From Actinomyces provencensis (GTDB lineage: Bacteria > Actinomycetota > Actinomycetes > Actinomycetales > Actinomycetaceae), in NCBI RefSeq assembly GCF_900155435.1, contig NZ_LT700212.1:2719748-2783747 (forward strand): a DNA stretch of 64,000 nucleotides, in the 5' to 3' direction. A program made the translations under genes and the position numbers. The notes under the pieces are model-generated. The model made no database searches and was not told where the DNA came from. It saw nothing but the letters and a program-made list of their open reading frames with translations. Below, piece by piece: positions 25,001 to 32,779 of the stretch (its first letter is position 1; each line of letters begins with the position of its first letter).

Positions 25001-25756
25001 ATGGGGGGAGGGCCTGGTCCGACGGGTACGCCGGGAGAGCGCGTGGGCAGGAATCCCGTGGCTGCTCGGCACGGGCAGTTCCTGCGCCGGGCGGGACGGG
25101 CAGCGTGGAGCTACGTGCGCAGCGCCCCCCTGACCTTCGGGTGGGCGGCGATCCTGCTGGCCACCACCCTCGCCCAGCACGCCATGCCGGAGGGCCAGCT
25201 GGCCGAGGTGCTGGTGCAGCGCTCCACGAATGTCATCAACCTGGTCCAGCACCCCGTGCGGTCCCTGGTCGCGAGCCTCTTCTGGATCGACGGCTCGTTC
25301 TGGTTCCCCTACCTGGTGTCGTTCGCACTTTTCCACGCCCAGGTCGAGCGCTGGTTGGGGTGGTGGCGGTGGCTCCTCATCGGTCTCACCGGGCACGTCG
25401 TGGCCACGCTGGTCAGCCAGGCGGTACTGCTGGCTGCCGTGCGGCAGGGCAGCGCCCCGCCGATCATGCTCGGGGTGCGTGACGTCGGGGTCAGCTACTT
25501 CCAGGCCGCGATGATCGGCGTGCTCGCCCACCACTTCGTGCCGCGCTGGCGCTGGGTGTACGGGGGCGTGGCCCTGGCGGTCTTCGTCCTGCCCCTGGTC
25601 CTCCGGCCCGGTCTGACCACACTGGGGCACCTGGTGGCGCTGTTGGTGGGGCTGGCCTTCCTCCCCCTGACGAGGGCGTCCACCGCTGCTCCCTGGGACC
25701 CGCCACTCGCCTGGCGGCGCGTGCGGCAGCGGTGGGGGAGGCTCCCCCGCCGGTGA
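25001..25756 (+). CDS. Rhomboid-like membrane protein
   Basis: 251 aa with six hydrophobic segments. STNVINLVQHPVRSLVASLFW and HAQVERWLGWWRWLLIGLTGHVVATLVSQAV match the actinobacterial rhomboid-like family. At the expected active site the sequence reads GVRDVGVSYFQAAMIGVLAHH rather than the protease GxSG, and a histidine follows in TLGHLVALLVG; proteolytic activity is therefore doubtful. It starts 6 bp after the class IV aminotransferase, so the two are co-transcribed. Confidence 0.75.
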   Translation: MGGGPGPTGTPGERVGRNPVAARHGQFLRRAGRAAWSYVRSAPLTFGWAAILLATTLAQHAMPEGQLAEVLVQRSTNVINLVQHPVRSLVASLFWIDGSFWFPYLVSFALFHAQVERWLGWWRWLLIGLTGHVVATLVSQAVLLAAVRQGSAPPIMLGVRDVGVSYFQAAMIGVLAHHFVPRWRWVYGGVALAVFVLPLVLRPGLTTLGHLVALLVGLAFLPLTRASTAAPWDPPLAWRRVRQRWGRLPRR

Positions 25757-25784
25757 GTGCAGGGACGGAACGGTCGCCGGGTCG

Positions 25785-26519
25785 TCAGGGTGCCAGCACC
25801 CACCCGGCCAGTGGCCCCGCCGCCCATGCCGGGGCCGTCCTGGCGTGGAGCTTCGCGAACTCGTCGATGAGTGCGTGGAACTCCTGCCATCCCTCCAGGG
25901 TGAGCTCCACCTCCTCCTGGACCCGGGTGGCGAAGGCGCCGTAGCCGCGCGGCACCTGCCACCCCAGGTGGCCGAAGAGGCGTCGGGCACAGGTGTCCGC
26001 CACGAACACCCCGCGTCCCAGCAGGTAGAGCATGAGGACATCCGCGGTCTCCGGGCCGATCCCACGCAGGGCCAGCAGTTCCCGGCGCAGCTCAGGGGTG
26101 GAGAGGTGCGTCAGGGCAGGGCTGGCCGCCAGGAGCTCGGGACCCCGGAGGGTGTCGGCCCCGCCCTCGTCCACCCACCACGCGCACAGGCCACGCAGCG
26201 TGCGTGCCTTCGCGTGCTGGAACCCGGAGGGTGCCACCAGTGTGACGAGCTCGGGCACGTCCGTGCCGAGGAGTCGGACCGGGTCGGTGACGCCCGCGCG
26301 GCGCAGGAGGTCCAGGGAGCGCTCCACGTTGCGCCAGTTCGTGTTCTGCACCAGGACACAGCCCAGGAGGACCTCGAAGGGGGTCTCCACCGTCCACCAG
26401 TGGGACTGCGGGCCGACGTGGCTGCGCAGGGCGGCGGGCAGGTCCGACAGCTCCAGCACGGTGGCGTGCGGCGGGCGGTCCCGTGGTGGCGGGGCCGGGG
26501 CGGGGTCGTGGTGCGCCAT
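25785..26519 (-). CDS. Endonuclease III-like HhH-GPD DNA glycosylase lacking Fe-S ligands
   Basis: 244 aa. ATG 26519 was chosen because GAGGAGG sits 9 nt upstream; ATG 26528 would abut it. The HhH-GPD core is present: PFEVLLGCVLVQNTNWRNVERSLDLLR, LLALRGIGPETADVLMLYLLGRGVFVADTCARRLFGHLGW. The catalytic Asp is kept (VADT), but the EndoIII lysine position in the hairpin (GxGxKTA) is Glu here (GIGPETA), indicating a glycosylase without AP-lyase activity. The four C-terminal cysteines of the [4Fe-4S] cluster are missing. It resembles the MagIII/EndoIII-related branch that removes damaged (often alkylated) bases. Confidence 0.85.
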   Translation of the reverse strand: MAHHDPAPAPPPRDRPPHATVLELSDLPAALRSHVGPQSHWWTVETPFEVLLGCVLVQNTNWRNVERSLDLLRRAGVTDPVRLLGTDVPELVTLVAPSGFQHAKARTLRGLCAWWVDEGGADTLRGPELLAASPALTHLSTPELRRELLALRGIGPETADVLMLYLLGRGVFVADTCARRLFGHLGWQVPRGYGAFATRVQEEVELTLEGWQEFHALIDEFAKLHARTAPAWAAGPLAGWVLAP

Positions 26520-26532
26520 GGTGTCCATCCTC

Positions 26533-26557
26533 CTCGTGGCTCGTGGCTCGTGGCTCG
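26533..26557. repeat. Short 7-bp tandem repeat
   Basis: Three to 3.5 copies of CTCGTGG lie just upstream of the glycosylase gene, next to its SD, in the gap between two divergent genes. Confidence 0.8.
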
Positions 26558-26612
26558 GGGGCCTCGGGTGCTGGACGCAGGCGGGTCGCCCGGGCAGTGA
26601 CATGCTGGGGTC

Positions 26613-27134
26613 ATGCGCAAGAACGCCGTCATGCTCCTCGCGGTGCTGGTGGTGTGCGCGGGAGCGTACTACGCCTGGTGCACGCTCTTCTCCTCCAGCG
26701 CAGGAGGCACCTCCGTGGTGGGTGCACCCGTCGTGCTCGCCCCCGCCGGGGACGGGAGTGGGACGGGCGCCGGGACGGACGGGATCAGTGACGAGGTCGC
26801 GCGCAGCACCTTCAAGAGCTTCGTCCTGGCGATGGCCGAGGACGACGGTGACACGGCCTGCGGGTTCTCCGCCTACGAGGGGGCACCGGTCGGGCCCGAC
26901 AACCACTGGGACGACTGCCGCGACGAAGTCGAGGAGGCGGTCGGCGGTCTCTCCGATCCCGCGCTCGCCACGTTGCGCGACGCACTGAGGACGGCCACCT
27001 ACGCGGTCACCTCGCGTCCGGGGAGTGGGGGCGCCACGGTGTCGACGACAGTCCTGGGGGAGACGCTCTCCGGGACTGTCGTCGACGCGGCGGGTGAGGC
27101 CCGCGTCGAGCTCAGTTCCCTGGTCCGCCGGTGA
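26613..27134 (+). CDS. Exported or membrane-anchored small protein
   Basis: 173 aa. MRKNAVMLLAVLVVCAGAYYAWCTLF is a signal peptide or single anchor, followed by a Gly/Thr-rich linker and a compact domain of about 100 residues (ISDEVARSTFKSFVLAMAEDDGDTACGFSAYEG...HWDDCRDEVEEAVGGL). Two cysteines, C in DTACGF and C in WDDCRD, could form a disulfide. The layout resembles small extracytoplasmic NTF2-like or DUF4878-type proteins, but I cannot assign a family. It is divergent from the glycosylase gene. Confidence 0.7.
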   Translation: MRKNAVMLLAVLVVCAGAYYAWCTLFSSSAGGTSVVGAPVVLAPAGDGSGTGAGTDGISDEVARSTFKSFVLAMAEDDGDTACGFSAYEGAPVGPDNHWDDCRDEVEEAVGGLSDPALATLRDALRTATYAVTSRPGSGGATVSTTVLGETLSGTVVDAAGEARVELSSLVRR

Positions 27135-27282
27135 GGGTCCCACCGGCTCCGGCCCGGCCCCCTCGGCGTACCCCGCGCGGGTGCCGACATCCTGGCTGCC
27201 CGGCAGGCAGTGGACCCGTGCGGCCCCCGTGGTGGCGGTGGTCCCGGGACGGGGACCCTGGCGCCCGCCCGTCCTCGGGTCC

Positions 27283-28089
27283 TCAGGCGTCGACGAGGGC
27301 GACCCGCAGGGCGTCCAGCTCGTCGTCCCCCAGGCCGAGGCCGGAGCGCAGGTAGCCGTCGAACCCACCGAAGTCCGCGTCGACCCGGTCGAGTGCGGCC
27401 TTGAGGTAGGCGACGTCGACGTCCAGCAGGGGTCGCAGGCGCTCGGCGTCCAGACCGACCGCGGCGGCACGCTCCAGGTCCGGGGCGAAGAGCGCACGGA
27501 CGGCAGGGGACACGGCCAGGTACTCCTCGAACACGGCGTCGCGGGTCGACCCGACGGCTGCCATCAGTACGGCCACGGCCCAGCCGGTGCGGTCCTTGCC
27601 CGCGGTGCAGTGGAGCAGCGTGGGCCGACCACCGGCACTCAGGACGCTGCGTGCCACCTCCGCGAATCCCGCACGGGCGGGGGCCTCGGTGACGAACTGC
27701 TCGTACGTGTGCTCCATGACGGCCCTCGCGTCGAGGTCGGCGAGGAAGGCGTCCGGGCTCACCCGGCCCTCGGCGATCGCCGCGGGCAGCGTTCCCGTGA
27801 GGCTCGCGAGGGAGCCGGGCGTGCTGGCGAGGATGTCCACCCGGACCAGCCGGGCACCCCGGGGCAGGTGGGCGGGGCGGCGCTCGGCCTCCGCAGCCGT
27901 GCGCATGTCCACCACGACCTCCAGGCCCAAGGTGGTGACGGCGGGGTCCGTGGGGACGCCGGGGTCGGAGGGCGCAGCGGAACGGAAGAGGGCTCCCGGG
28001 CGCACGACGCCACCGGAGGTGGTGGGCCACCCGCCGACGTCGCGGAGGTTCGGCAGGTGGTCGGAGGGGATCTCGTGCGAAGTGCTCAC
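27283..28089 (-). CDS. Tyrosine-protein phosphatase (Y_phosphatase3 family)
   Basis: 268 aa from the GTG at 28089. LPNLRDVGGWPTTSGGVVRPGALFRSAAPS at the N-terminus and the signature LLHCTAGKDRTGWAVAVLMAAVG (C161 nucleophile, R167) match the PF13350 family, which includes MptpB-like phosphatases active on phosphotyrosine and phosphoinositides. The HCxxGKDRTG loop with Lys is typical of this triple-specificity group. There is no signal peptide, so it is cytosolic unless exported by another route. It converges with the exported protein gene. Confidence 0.92.
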   Translation of the reverse strand: MSTSHEIPSDHLPNLRDVGGWPTTSGGVVRPGALFRSAAPSDPGVPTDPAVTTLGLEVVVDMRTAAEAERRPAHLPRGARLVRVDILASTPGSLASLTGTLPAAIAEGRVSPDAFLADLDARAVMEHTYEQFVTEAPARAGFAEVARSVLSAGGRPTLLHCTAGKDRTGWAVAVLMAAVGSTRDAVFEEYLAVSPAVRALFAPDLERAAAVGLDAERLRPLLDVDVAYLKAALDRVDADFGGFDGYLRSGLGLGDDELDALRVALVDA

Positions 28090-28200
28090 GAGGGAGAGCC
28101 TATGCGCACGGGGTGTCGACCACCGGGCATCCGCCGTGGACCTCAGGGGATCTCCCGCCCGTCGTGGGACGCCCACGGGGTGTGCGACGAGGGGACCGTG

Positions 28201-28788
28201 TCAGTCCTGTGGGGCGGAGTCCGTGGAGGTGTCCCCCTCGGAGGTCCCGGTGGTCCCGCCCTCGTCGGTGTCCGTCCGGTCCGCGGCGCGCTCCAGGGAG
28301 GCGCGCGCGATGAGTGCGCCGGCAGCGGTGAAGGAACCCGCCAGCGCGACGGTCGCGAGCCAGGAGGGGGCGAGCCTGTCGCCCAGGAGGTGGTCCACGG
28401 AGTACTTCCCGGCCCCCGTCAGGGCGAGCGCGGTCGAGGCCGTGGCGAGCGTGGCGGGGAGCTCGAAGCCGCCGTTCGTGTTCCAGAAGCCGTTCTCGGC
28501 GTGCGTCGATCCCGCCACGACCATGGTGGCGGCACCCGCCGCACCTCCCAGCGGGGTGGCCAGGCCGAGGGCCATCAGGGAGCCACCGCCGAACTCACCG
28601 AGGCCGGCGAGCAGGGCGGAGACCTTGCCGGGCCGGAACCCCAAGGAGTCCATGAAGGCACCCGTGCCGTCCAGTCCGTGACCGCCCAGCACCCCGAAGA
28701 GCTTCTGTGAGCCGTGCGCCGCCAGCGTCGCACCGACGCCGACACGCAGTGCCAGCAGTCCCAGATCCCGTCCCCGTGACTTCCCCAT
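28201..28788 (-). CDS. DoxX-family membrane protein
   Basis: 195 aa from ATG 28788 (GGAGAGGAA upstream). DLGLLALRVGVGATLAAHGSQKLFGVLGGHGLDGTGAFMDSLGFRPGKVSALLAGLGEFGGGSLMALGL is the classic DoxX start (AHGxQKLFG), with four membrane helices and a Thr/Asp-rich tail. It is the third DoxX-like gene in the window and matches the short, canonical type. A role in redox or thiol stress is known for relatives only. Confidence 0.9.
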   Translation of the reverse strand: MGKSRGRDLGLLALRVGVGATLAAHGSQKLFGVLGGHGLDGTGAFMDSLGFRPGKVSALLAGLGEFGGGSLMALGLATPLGGAAGAATMVVAGSTHAENGFWNTNGGFELPATLATASTALALTGAGKYSVDHLLGDRLAPSWLATVALAGSFTAAGALIARASLERAADRTDTDEGGTTGTSEGDTSTDSAPQD

Positions 28789-28907
28789 CGTGGTGGTTCC
28801 TCTCCTGTCGCGCCCGCAGCCGACCCGGATGCCGACCCGATGCGTGTCTGGGGGCACGCTAACCCTGCGGGGACGGGGCGGCAACAGGTACGTGCACGGA
28901 TGCGATC

Positions 28908-29441
28908 TCAGTGGCGGTCGACCAGTTCCGAGGTGTTCTGGGAGGTGCGGATGATCGCGATGACGAACTCGATGGACAGGCGGAAGGTGATGATCCAGAT
29001 CAGGGGTGGGATCCACCCCAGCAGGATCGCGGCGACGAGGACCCCGCCGCCCTGGCCGCTGCCTGCCACGACGATGCCCGAGATGATCTCCATCAGCCAG
29101 AAGAGCGCCGCCACGGCGATGCCCAGCATGTAGATGAAGCTCGCGAACTTCAGGGTGACGAAGTGGCGGAACTGCATGTCGAAGAGCGCCTTGAAGAATC
29201 CGGGCCCGTCCGAGGGGCTCGGGAAGGCACCTGAGGACCTCTGGGGGCCGGGGGACGGAGCGCCGGCGGGCTGGCCCTGGGGGGAACCGTAGGGCTGTCC
29301 CTGGGGCGAACCGTAGGTCTGCGCCGGCGGGACGTCGGCGGACTGTCCGGGAGGTGTCCCGTAGGGCTGCTGCGGGGACGTGCCGTAGGGGTCGCGCGGA
29401 TCCGAGGGTGGTGGGGTGGTGGGGGGAGGCGGAGTGCTCAT
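28908..29441 (-). CDS. DUF4282 membrane protein
   Basis: 177 aa. The first 75 residues are low-complexity Pro/Gln/Tyr/Gly repeats (PYGTSPQQPYGTPPGQ, YGSPQGQPYGSPQGQP), followed by FFKALFDMQFRHFVTLKFASFIYMLGI and two helices ending in FRLSIEFVIAIIRTSQNTSEL, the DUF4282 pattern. Function unknown. An SD (GGAAGG) precedes the ATG. Confidence 0.9.
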   Translation of the reverse strand: MSTPPPPTTPPPSDPRDPYGTSPQQPYGTPPGQSADVPPAQTYGSPQGQPYGSPQGQPAGAPSPGPQRSSGAFPSPSDGPGFFKALFDMQFRHFVTLKFASFIYMLGIAVAALFWLMEIISGIVVAGSGQGGGVLVAAILLGWIPPLIWIITFRLSIEFVIAIIRTSQNTSELVDRH

Positions 29442-29722
29442 GTCGGTGACCTTCCGGTTGTGTCGGGAGTGGCATCCAGTGCTGTGTGTGGCGTGTGGTC
29501 CGTGGTGTGCGGCCTGTGGTGACGCCTCGCGTGACGGGAACGTGACCCGGGACGAGGGCGTCGCCGGACCCCGTCACTGACTCCTGCCTACCACATTGTG
29601 GCCGGAGTCACAGCGCGGGCCCGGAGTGCGGAGTACCGGGACGTCGGTGGGGGGACGTCCACGTCCGGGCACCGGATGCGGGCGGGGCGGGGAGCCCGTC
29701 GTCTGCTCCTTCTGCTGCTCGC

Positions 29723-30652
29723 TCAGCCTCTCGCGACGACGTTCTCGGGCTCCTCCCCGGCCAGGAGGTGCTCGATCTGGCGCCTGACGAGCCGCGCGAT
29801 GCGGGGGTACGTGGCGTCGGTGTTGCCTCCCTGGTGGGCGGTGATCAGCACACCGGGAGCGTGCCAGAGCGGGTGGTCGGAGGGCAGGGGTTCCGGATCG
29901 GTGACGTCCAGGGCCGCACGCAGGCGGCGCGTGCGCAGCTCGGCGAGGAGTGCATCGGTGTCCACCACCCGCCCTCGTGCGACATTGACCAGGAGCGCAC
30001 CGTCCTTCATCCGTGCGAGGAGCTGTGCGTCGAAGAGATGGTCCGTGCCCGCGTTGAGCGGGACCGCGAGGATGACGACATCGGCCGAGGGGAGCAGGTC
30101 GGGGAGGTCGGCGAGGGCGTGGACCTGCACGCCGTCCTGGACGCGGGCGTGGTGGGCCACGGGGGTGATGGTCACCTCGAAGGGCTCCAGTCGGTCCGCG
30201 ATGGCCCGGGCGACCGACCCGTAACCCACCAGGACCACGTGGCGGTCGGCCAGTGCCGGGCCGAAGGGGTTGTGCCACTCCCCGCGGTCCATGGCGCGGA
30301 CCGCGTCGGGGATGCCGCGCTGGGCGGCCAGGGTGAGGGCGAGGGTGAGCTCGGCGGTGCCGGCCGACTGCACGCCGCGCCCGTTGCACAGGGTGACGCC
30401 GGGGGGCAGGTGCCCCACGGCGTGCTCGAACCCGGCGCTGGGCAGCCACACGTAACGCAGGTGGGGCAGGGTGGTGAGGACGTCGAATGCACCGGGCCGT
30501 GAGAAGTAGTGCGGCACCTCCACGGCGGTGACGCGTTCGGCGACCTCGGCGGGCAGCGGTGCGGAGAGGTCCCAGTGGACCAGGTCCACGCGGTCGCGCA
30601 GATCGGCGAGGCGCTGCTCGATGTCCTCGTCGGGAAGGGTGACGGTCAGCAT
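29723..30652 (-). CDS. D-isomer-specific 2-hydroxyacid dehydrogenase family protein
   Basis: 309 aa from ATG 30652. Rossmann motif HVVLVGYGSVARAIADRLEPF, the catalytic Arg region GALLVNVARGRVVDTDALLAEL, Asp/Glu in ALDVTDPEPLPSDHPLWHAPGVLITAHQGGNT with the catalytic His in TAHQGG. These residues are the R-E-H set of NAD(P)-dependent hydroxyacid dehydrogenases (glyoxylate/hydroxypyruvate or phosphoglycerate type). The substrate cannot be read. The esterase gene lies 41 bp upstream on the same strand, so they may be co-transcribed. Confidence 0.92.
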   Translation of the reverse strand: MLTVTLPDEDIEQRLADLRDRVDLVHWDLSAPLPAEVAERVTAVEVPHYFSRPGAFDVLTTLPHLRYVWLPSAGFEHAVGHLPPGVTLCNGRGVQSAGTAELTLALTLAAQRGIPDAVRAMDRGEWHNPFGPALADRHVVLVGYGSVARAIADRLEPFEVTITPVAHHARVQDGVQVHALADLPDLLPSADVVILAVPLNAGTDHLFDAQLLARMKDGALLVNVARGRVVDTDALLAELRTRRLRAALDVTDPEPLPSDHPLWHAPGVLITAHQGGNTDATYPRIARLVRRQIEHLLAGEEPENVVARG

Positions 30653-30693
30653 GTCGGGACTCCTGGGTGGTGCGGGGTGTGGTGCGGAGGACC

Positions 30694-31524
30694 TCATGGC
30701 AGTGGGAGCCAGTCGAGGACCCGTCGGACCTGGGTGTCCCACAGGCCCCATTCGTGGACCCCGTCGGGATACTCCACATGTGGATCGGCGCCCGCGGCGC
30801 GTGCAGCCGCCACGAAGTGCTCGGAGTGGGAGAGGAGTTCGTCCTGGCGGCCGCACGAGACCCACAGGGCGGGCAGGGCCGAGGCATCCGAGTGGCCGAG
30901 CAGCGCCAGCAGGTCGTTGTCCCCACCCGGGGTGAAGTGGCCGTCGAAGACCCGGTCGCGCACATCGGGGGCGAAGTCGAGGAAGGGAGAATCCGCGTCG
31001 AGGCCGCCGCTGAGGGCACCACCGGAGAGGTCACCGGCGCGCGCGGCGAGGTCGAGGGCACCGGAGAGGCTGGCTGCTGCGGCGAAGCGGTCCGGGTGGG
31101 ACAGCGCCCATCGCATGGCACCGTATCCGCCCATGGACAGTCCCGCCACGAAGGTGTCCTCGCGACGTGTGGACACCCGGAAGAAGCGGTGGACCACCTC
31201 GGGGAGCTCCTCGGACAGGAACGTCCAGTAGGCACTGCCGTGGGCTTCGTCCTGGTAGAAGCTGCGCCCCGCACGCGGCATGACCACGGCGAGGCCCTTC
31301 TCCGCGGCGTAACGGTCGATCGAGGTGCGGCGCAACCAGATCGACTCGTCGTCGGAGAGCCCGTGGAGCAGGTAGAGGAGCGGTGGGCCCGCGGGGTCGT
31401 CGGGGGCCTGCGCCCCGCCCCCACCCAAGCCGATCAGTGTCCGGGGATGCTCCGGCAGGATCACCGTCATCGCGGTGGAGACCTGCAGGGCATCGGAGTG
31501 GAAGTGGACGTCCAGCACAGCCAT
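30694..31524 (-). CDS. Esterase D-like alpha/beta hydrolase
   Basis: 276 aa from ATG 31524. PLLYLLHGLSDDESIWLRRTSIDRYAAEKGLAVVMPRAGRSFYQDEAHGSAYWTFLSEELPEVV, the nucleophile elbow GLSMGGYGAM (S130), a late Asp (SCGRQDELL) and His (DGVHEWGLW). This is the S-formylglutathione hydrolase / tributyrin esterase / antigen-85-like group of PF00756. No signal peptide, so cytosolic esterase. Its upstream region carries two 20-bp direct repeats. Confidence 0.9.
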   Translation of the reverse strand: MAVLDVHFHSDALQVSTAMTVILPEHPRTLIGLGGGGAQAPDDPAGPPLLYLLHGLSDDESIWLRRTSIDRYAAEKGLAVVMPRAGRSFYQDEAHGSAYWTFLSEELPEVVHRFFRVSTRREDTFVAGLSMGGYGAMRWALSHPDRFAAAASLSGALDLAARAGDLSGGALSGGLDADSPFLDFAPDVRDRVFDGHFTPGGDNDLLALLGHSDASALPALWVSCGRQDELLSHSEHFVAAARAAGADPHVEYPDGVHEWGLWDTQVRRVLDWLPLP

Positions 31525-31670
31525 GGGGACCCTCCTCGTCACCGTCCCGACCATCATGGCAGCCCAGGTGGGGTGCGGGCAGCGGCGTCCGGGGAGTCCG
31601 ACCTGTGGAAGGTCGTAGGAGGAGTCGCACTGCCCGGTGTCCGGCATCCTCCACGAGAGCCCGGCCGGCC

Positions 31671-31690
31671 CCCGAATCCGGGGCAGGCAC
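31671..31690. repeat. 20-bp direct repeat, copy 1
   Basis: CCCGAATCCGGGGCAGGCAC, identical to 31732-31751, with an internal GCCCC/GGGGC dyad around CGAATCC. It lies in the upstream region of the esterase gene. Confidence 0.9.
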
Positions 31691-31731
31691 CGGAACTGCT
31701 CGATCGTCGCGGCACCCGCGTAGTGCCCGCT

Positions 31732-31751
31732 CCCGAATCCGGGGCAGGCAC
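31732..31751. repeat. 20-bp direct repeat, copy 2
   Basis: Identical to 31671-31690, 61 bp away, just after the deoxynucleoside kinase stop. Confidence 0.9.
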
Positions 31752-31772
31752 GCTCCCCGGGACGCGGGTTGC

Positions 31773-32471
31773 TCAGTCGGTCCGACCCAACGCCTCCCGG
31801 ACCCTCGCCACCACCTCGGCCCGTTCCGCAGGATTCCCCTCGAAGTCCTCGTGGTCGCCGTCGATGACCAGCAGTGGACTGGCGTCGTACTCCTGCTCCC
31901 ACTGGTCGTAGTGGCGGAGCAGGTCTCGGTAGTAGTCCTCCAGTCCGGGATCGACCTCCGGCTGTTCGAAGGGACGGCCCCGCTTGCGGATGTGGCGCAT
32001 CATCGTCCCGAACGAGACCCTGATGAGGACCATGAGGTCCGGGGACTTCCGGTACGGCGCACCCTCCAGGTCCTCCATCATGTTCGCGAACAGGGCGTTG
32101 TACGTCTCCCACTCGACCTCACTGACGTTGCCGCGGTCGTGGTTCATGCCCATGAACACGCGGTCCTCGTAGATCGAGCGGTCCAGGATGGTGTCCTGAC
32201 CGGTCTCCCTCTCGCGCTCGCGGGCCCTCTTGATCGCGGCGAACCGGCGGTTCAGCAGGTAGACCTGCATGAGGAAGGCGTAGGGATTGCGGGCATCCGC
32301 CTCCCCTGCGGCCCGCCGGGCGTCGGCGATCGCGTTGCCCCGGTAGAAGTCGTCGATGACGGGGTTGTCGTCGACGGGCTCGTAGACGGCCAGCGCTCCG
32401 AGATCCTCGGCGAGGATGCCGGTGAGCACGGTCTTGCCGCTCCCGATCGGTCCCGCGAGTGTGATCAGCAT
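31773..32471 (-). CDS. Deoxynucleoside kinase
   Basis: 232 aa from ATG 32471 (GGGAGGA upstream; GACAAT -10-like box at 32519-32514). P-loop GPIGSGKT (residues 7-14), YEPVDDNPVIDDFY, then FLMQVYLLNRRFAAIKRA, the DRS motif ILDRSIYEDRVF, RVSFGTMMRHIRKRGRPFEQ and ASPLLVIDGDHEDF. These are the dNK family motifs (dCK/dGK, Drosophila dNK and lactobacillus dAK/dGK type). It salvages deoxynucleosides by 5'-phosphorylation; the preferred base is not readable. Confidence 0.93.
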   Translation of the reverse strand: MLITLAGPIGSGKTVLTGILAEDLGALAVYEPVDDNPVIDDFYRGNAIADARRAAGEADARNPYAFLMQVYLLNRRFAAIKRARERERETGQDTILDRSIYEDRVFMGMNHDRGNVSEVEWETYNALFANMMEDLEGAPYRKSPDLMVLIRVSFGTMMRHIRKRGRPFEQPEVDPGLEDYYRDLLRHYDQWEQEYDASPLLVIDGDHEDFEGNPAERAEVVARVREALGRTD

Positions 32472-32680
32472 GTCCCGTCCTCCCGGAGCGTGTCGCAGCG
32501 CGATTCCACTGCCATTGTCCGGCGCGTGGCACGGGGCCACCAGCGCTGGCACCCCGGCGTGGGCCCATCGGCGCGCCCGGGGTGTTGACCGCTGCGCCGC
32601 TGCGGTGCCAGCATGGGGTCGTCGCCACGCAGCACCGCGGCCGACGAAGTCCCGCAGTGATCCCACGGAAGGAGCAGACC

Positions 32681-32731
32681 ATGGCTGTCCACGCGTTCAC
32701 CCATGCCCTCCCTTCCCCCCGGGCCCTCTGA
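32681..32731 (+). CDS. Candidate 16-aa leader peptide upstream of the RIO kinase gene
   Basis: ATG 32681 has a near-perfect SD (AAGGAG, 32669-32674, 6-nt spacing) and encodes MAVHAFTHALPSPRAL. Its stop (32729-32731) falls inside the stem-loop that precedes the kinase gene, 48 bp before the kinase ATG. The strong RBS and placement suggest translation-dependent control of the downstream gene; there is no direct evidence of expression. Confidence 0.45.
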   Translation: MAVHAFTHALPSPRAL

Positions 32732-32774
32732 CGCTCCACCACCACTTCCGGAGCAGGGCCCTCCTCATCAGGAG
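32721..32774 (+). promoter_or_regulatory. Competing hairpins ending in a sequestered RBS
   Basis: Structure A pairs GGGCCCT (32721-32727) with AGGGCCC (32755-32761) and GCTCC (32733-32737) with GGAGC (32750-32754). Structure B pairs CTCCT (32761-32765) with the kinase SD AGGAG (32770-32774). They meet at base 32761. A ribosome at the leader-peptide stop would cover the left arm of A, so the two states could be chosen by leader translation. Confidence 0.45.
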
Positions 32775-32779
32775 ATCAC

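Noticed and set aside
25001..25756. Active rhomboid protease
   Set aside because: The GxSG motif is replaced by GVSY, so catalysis cannot be claimed.
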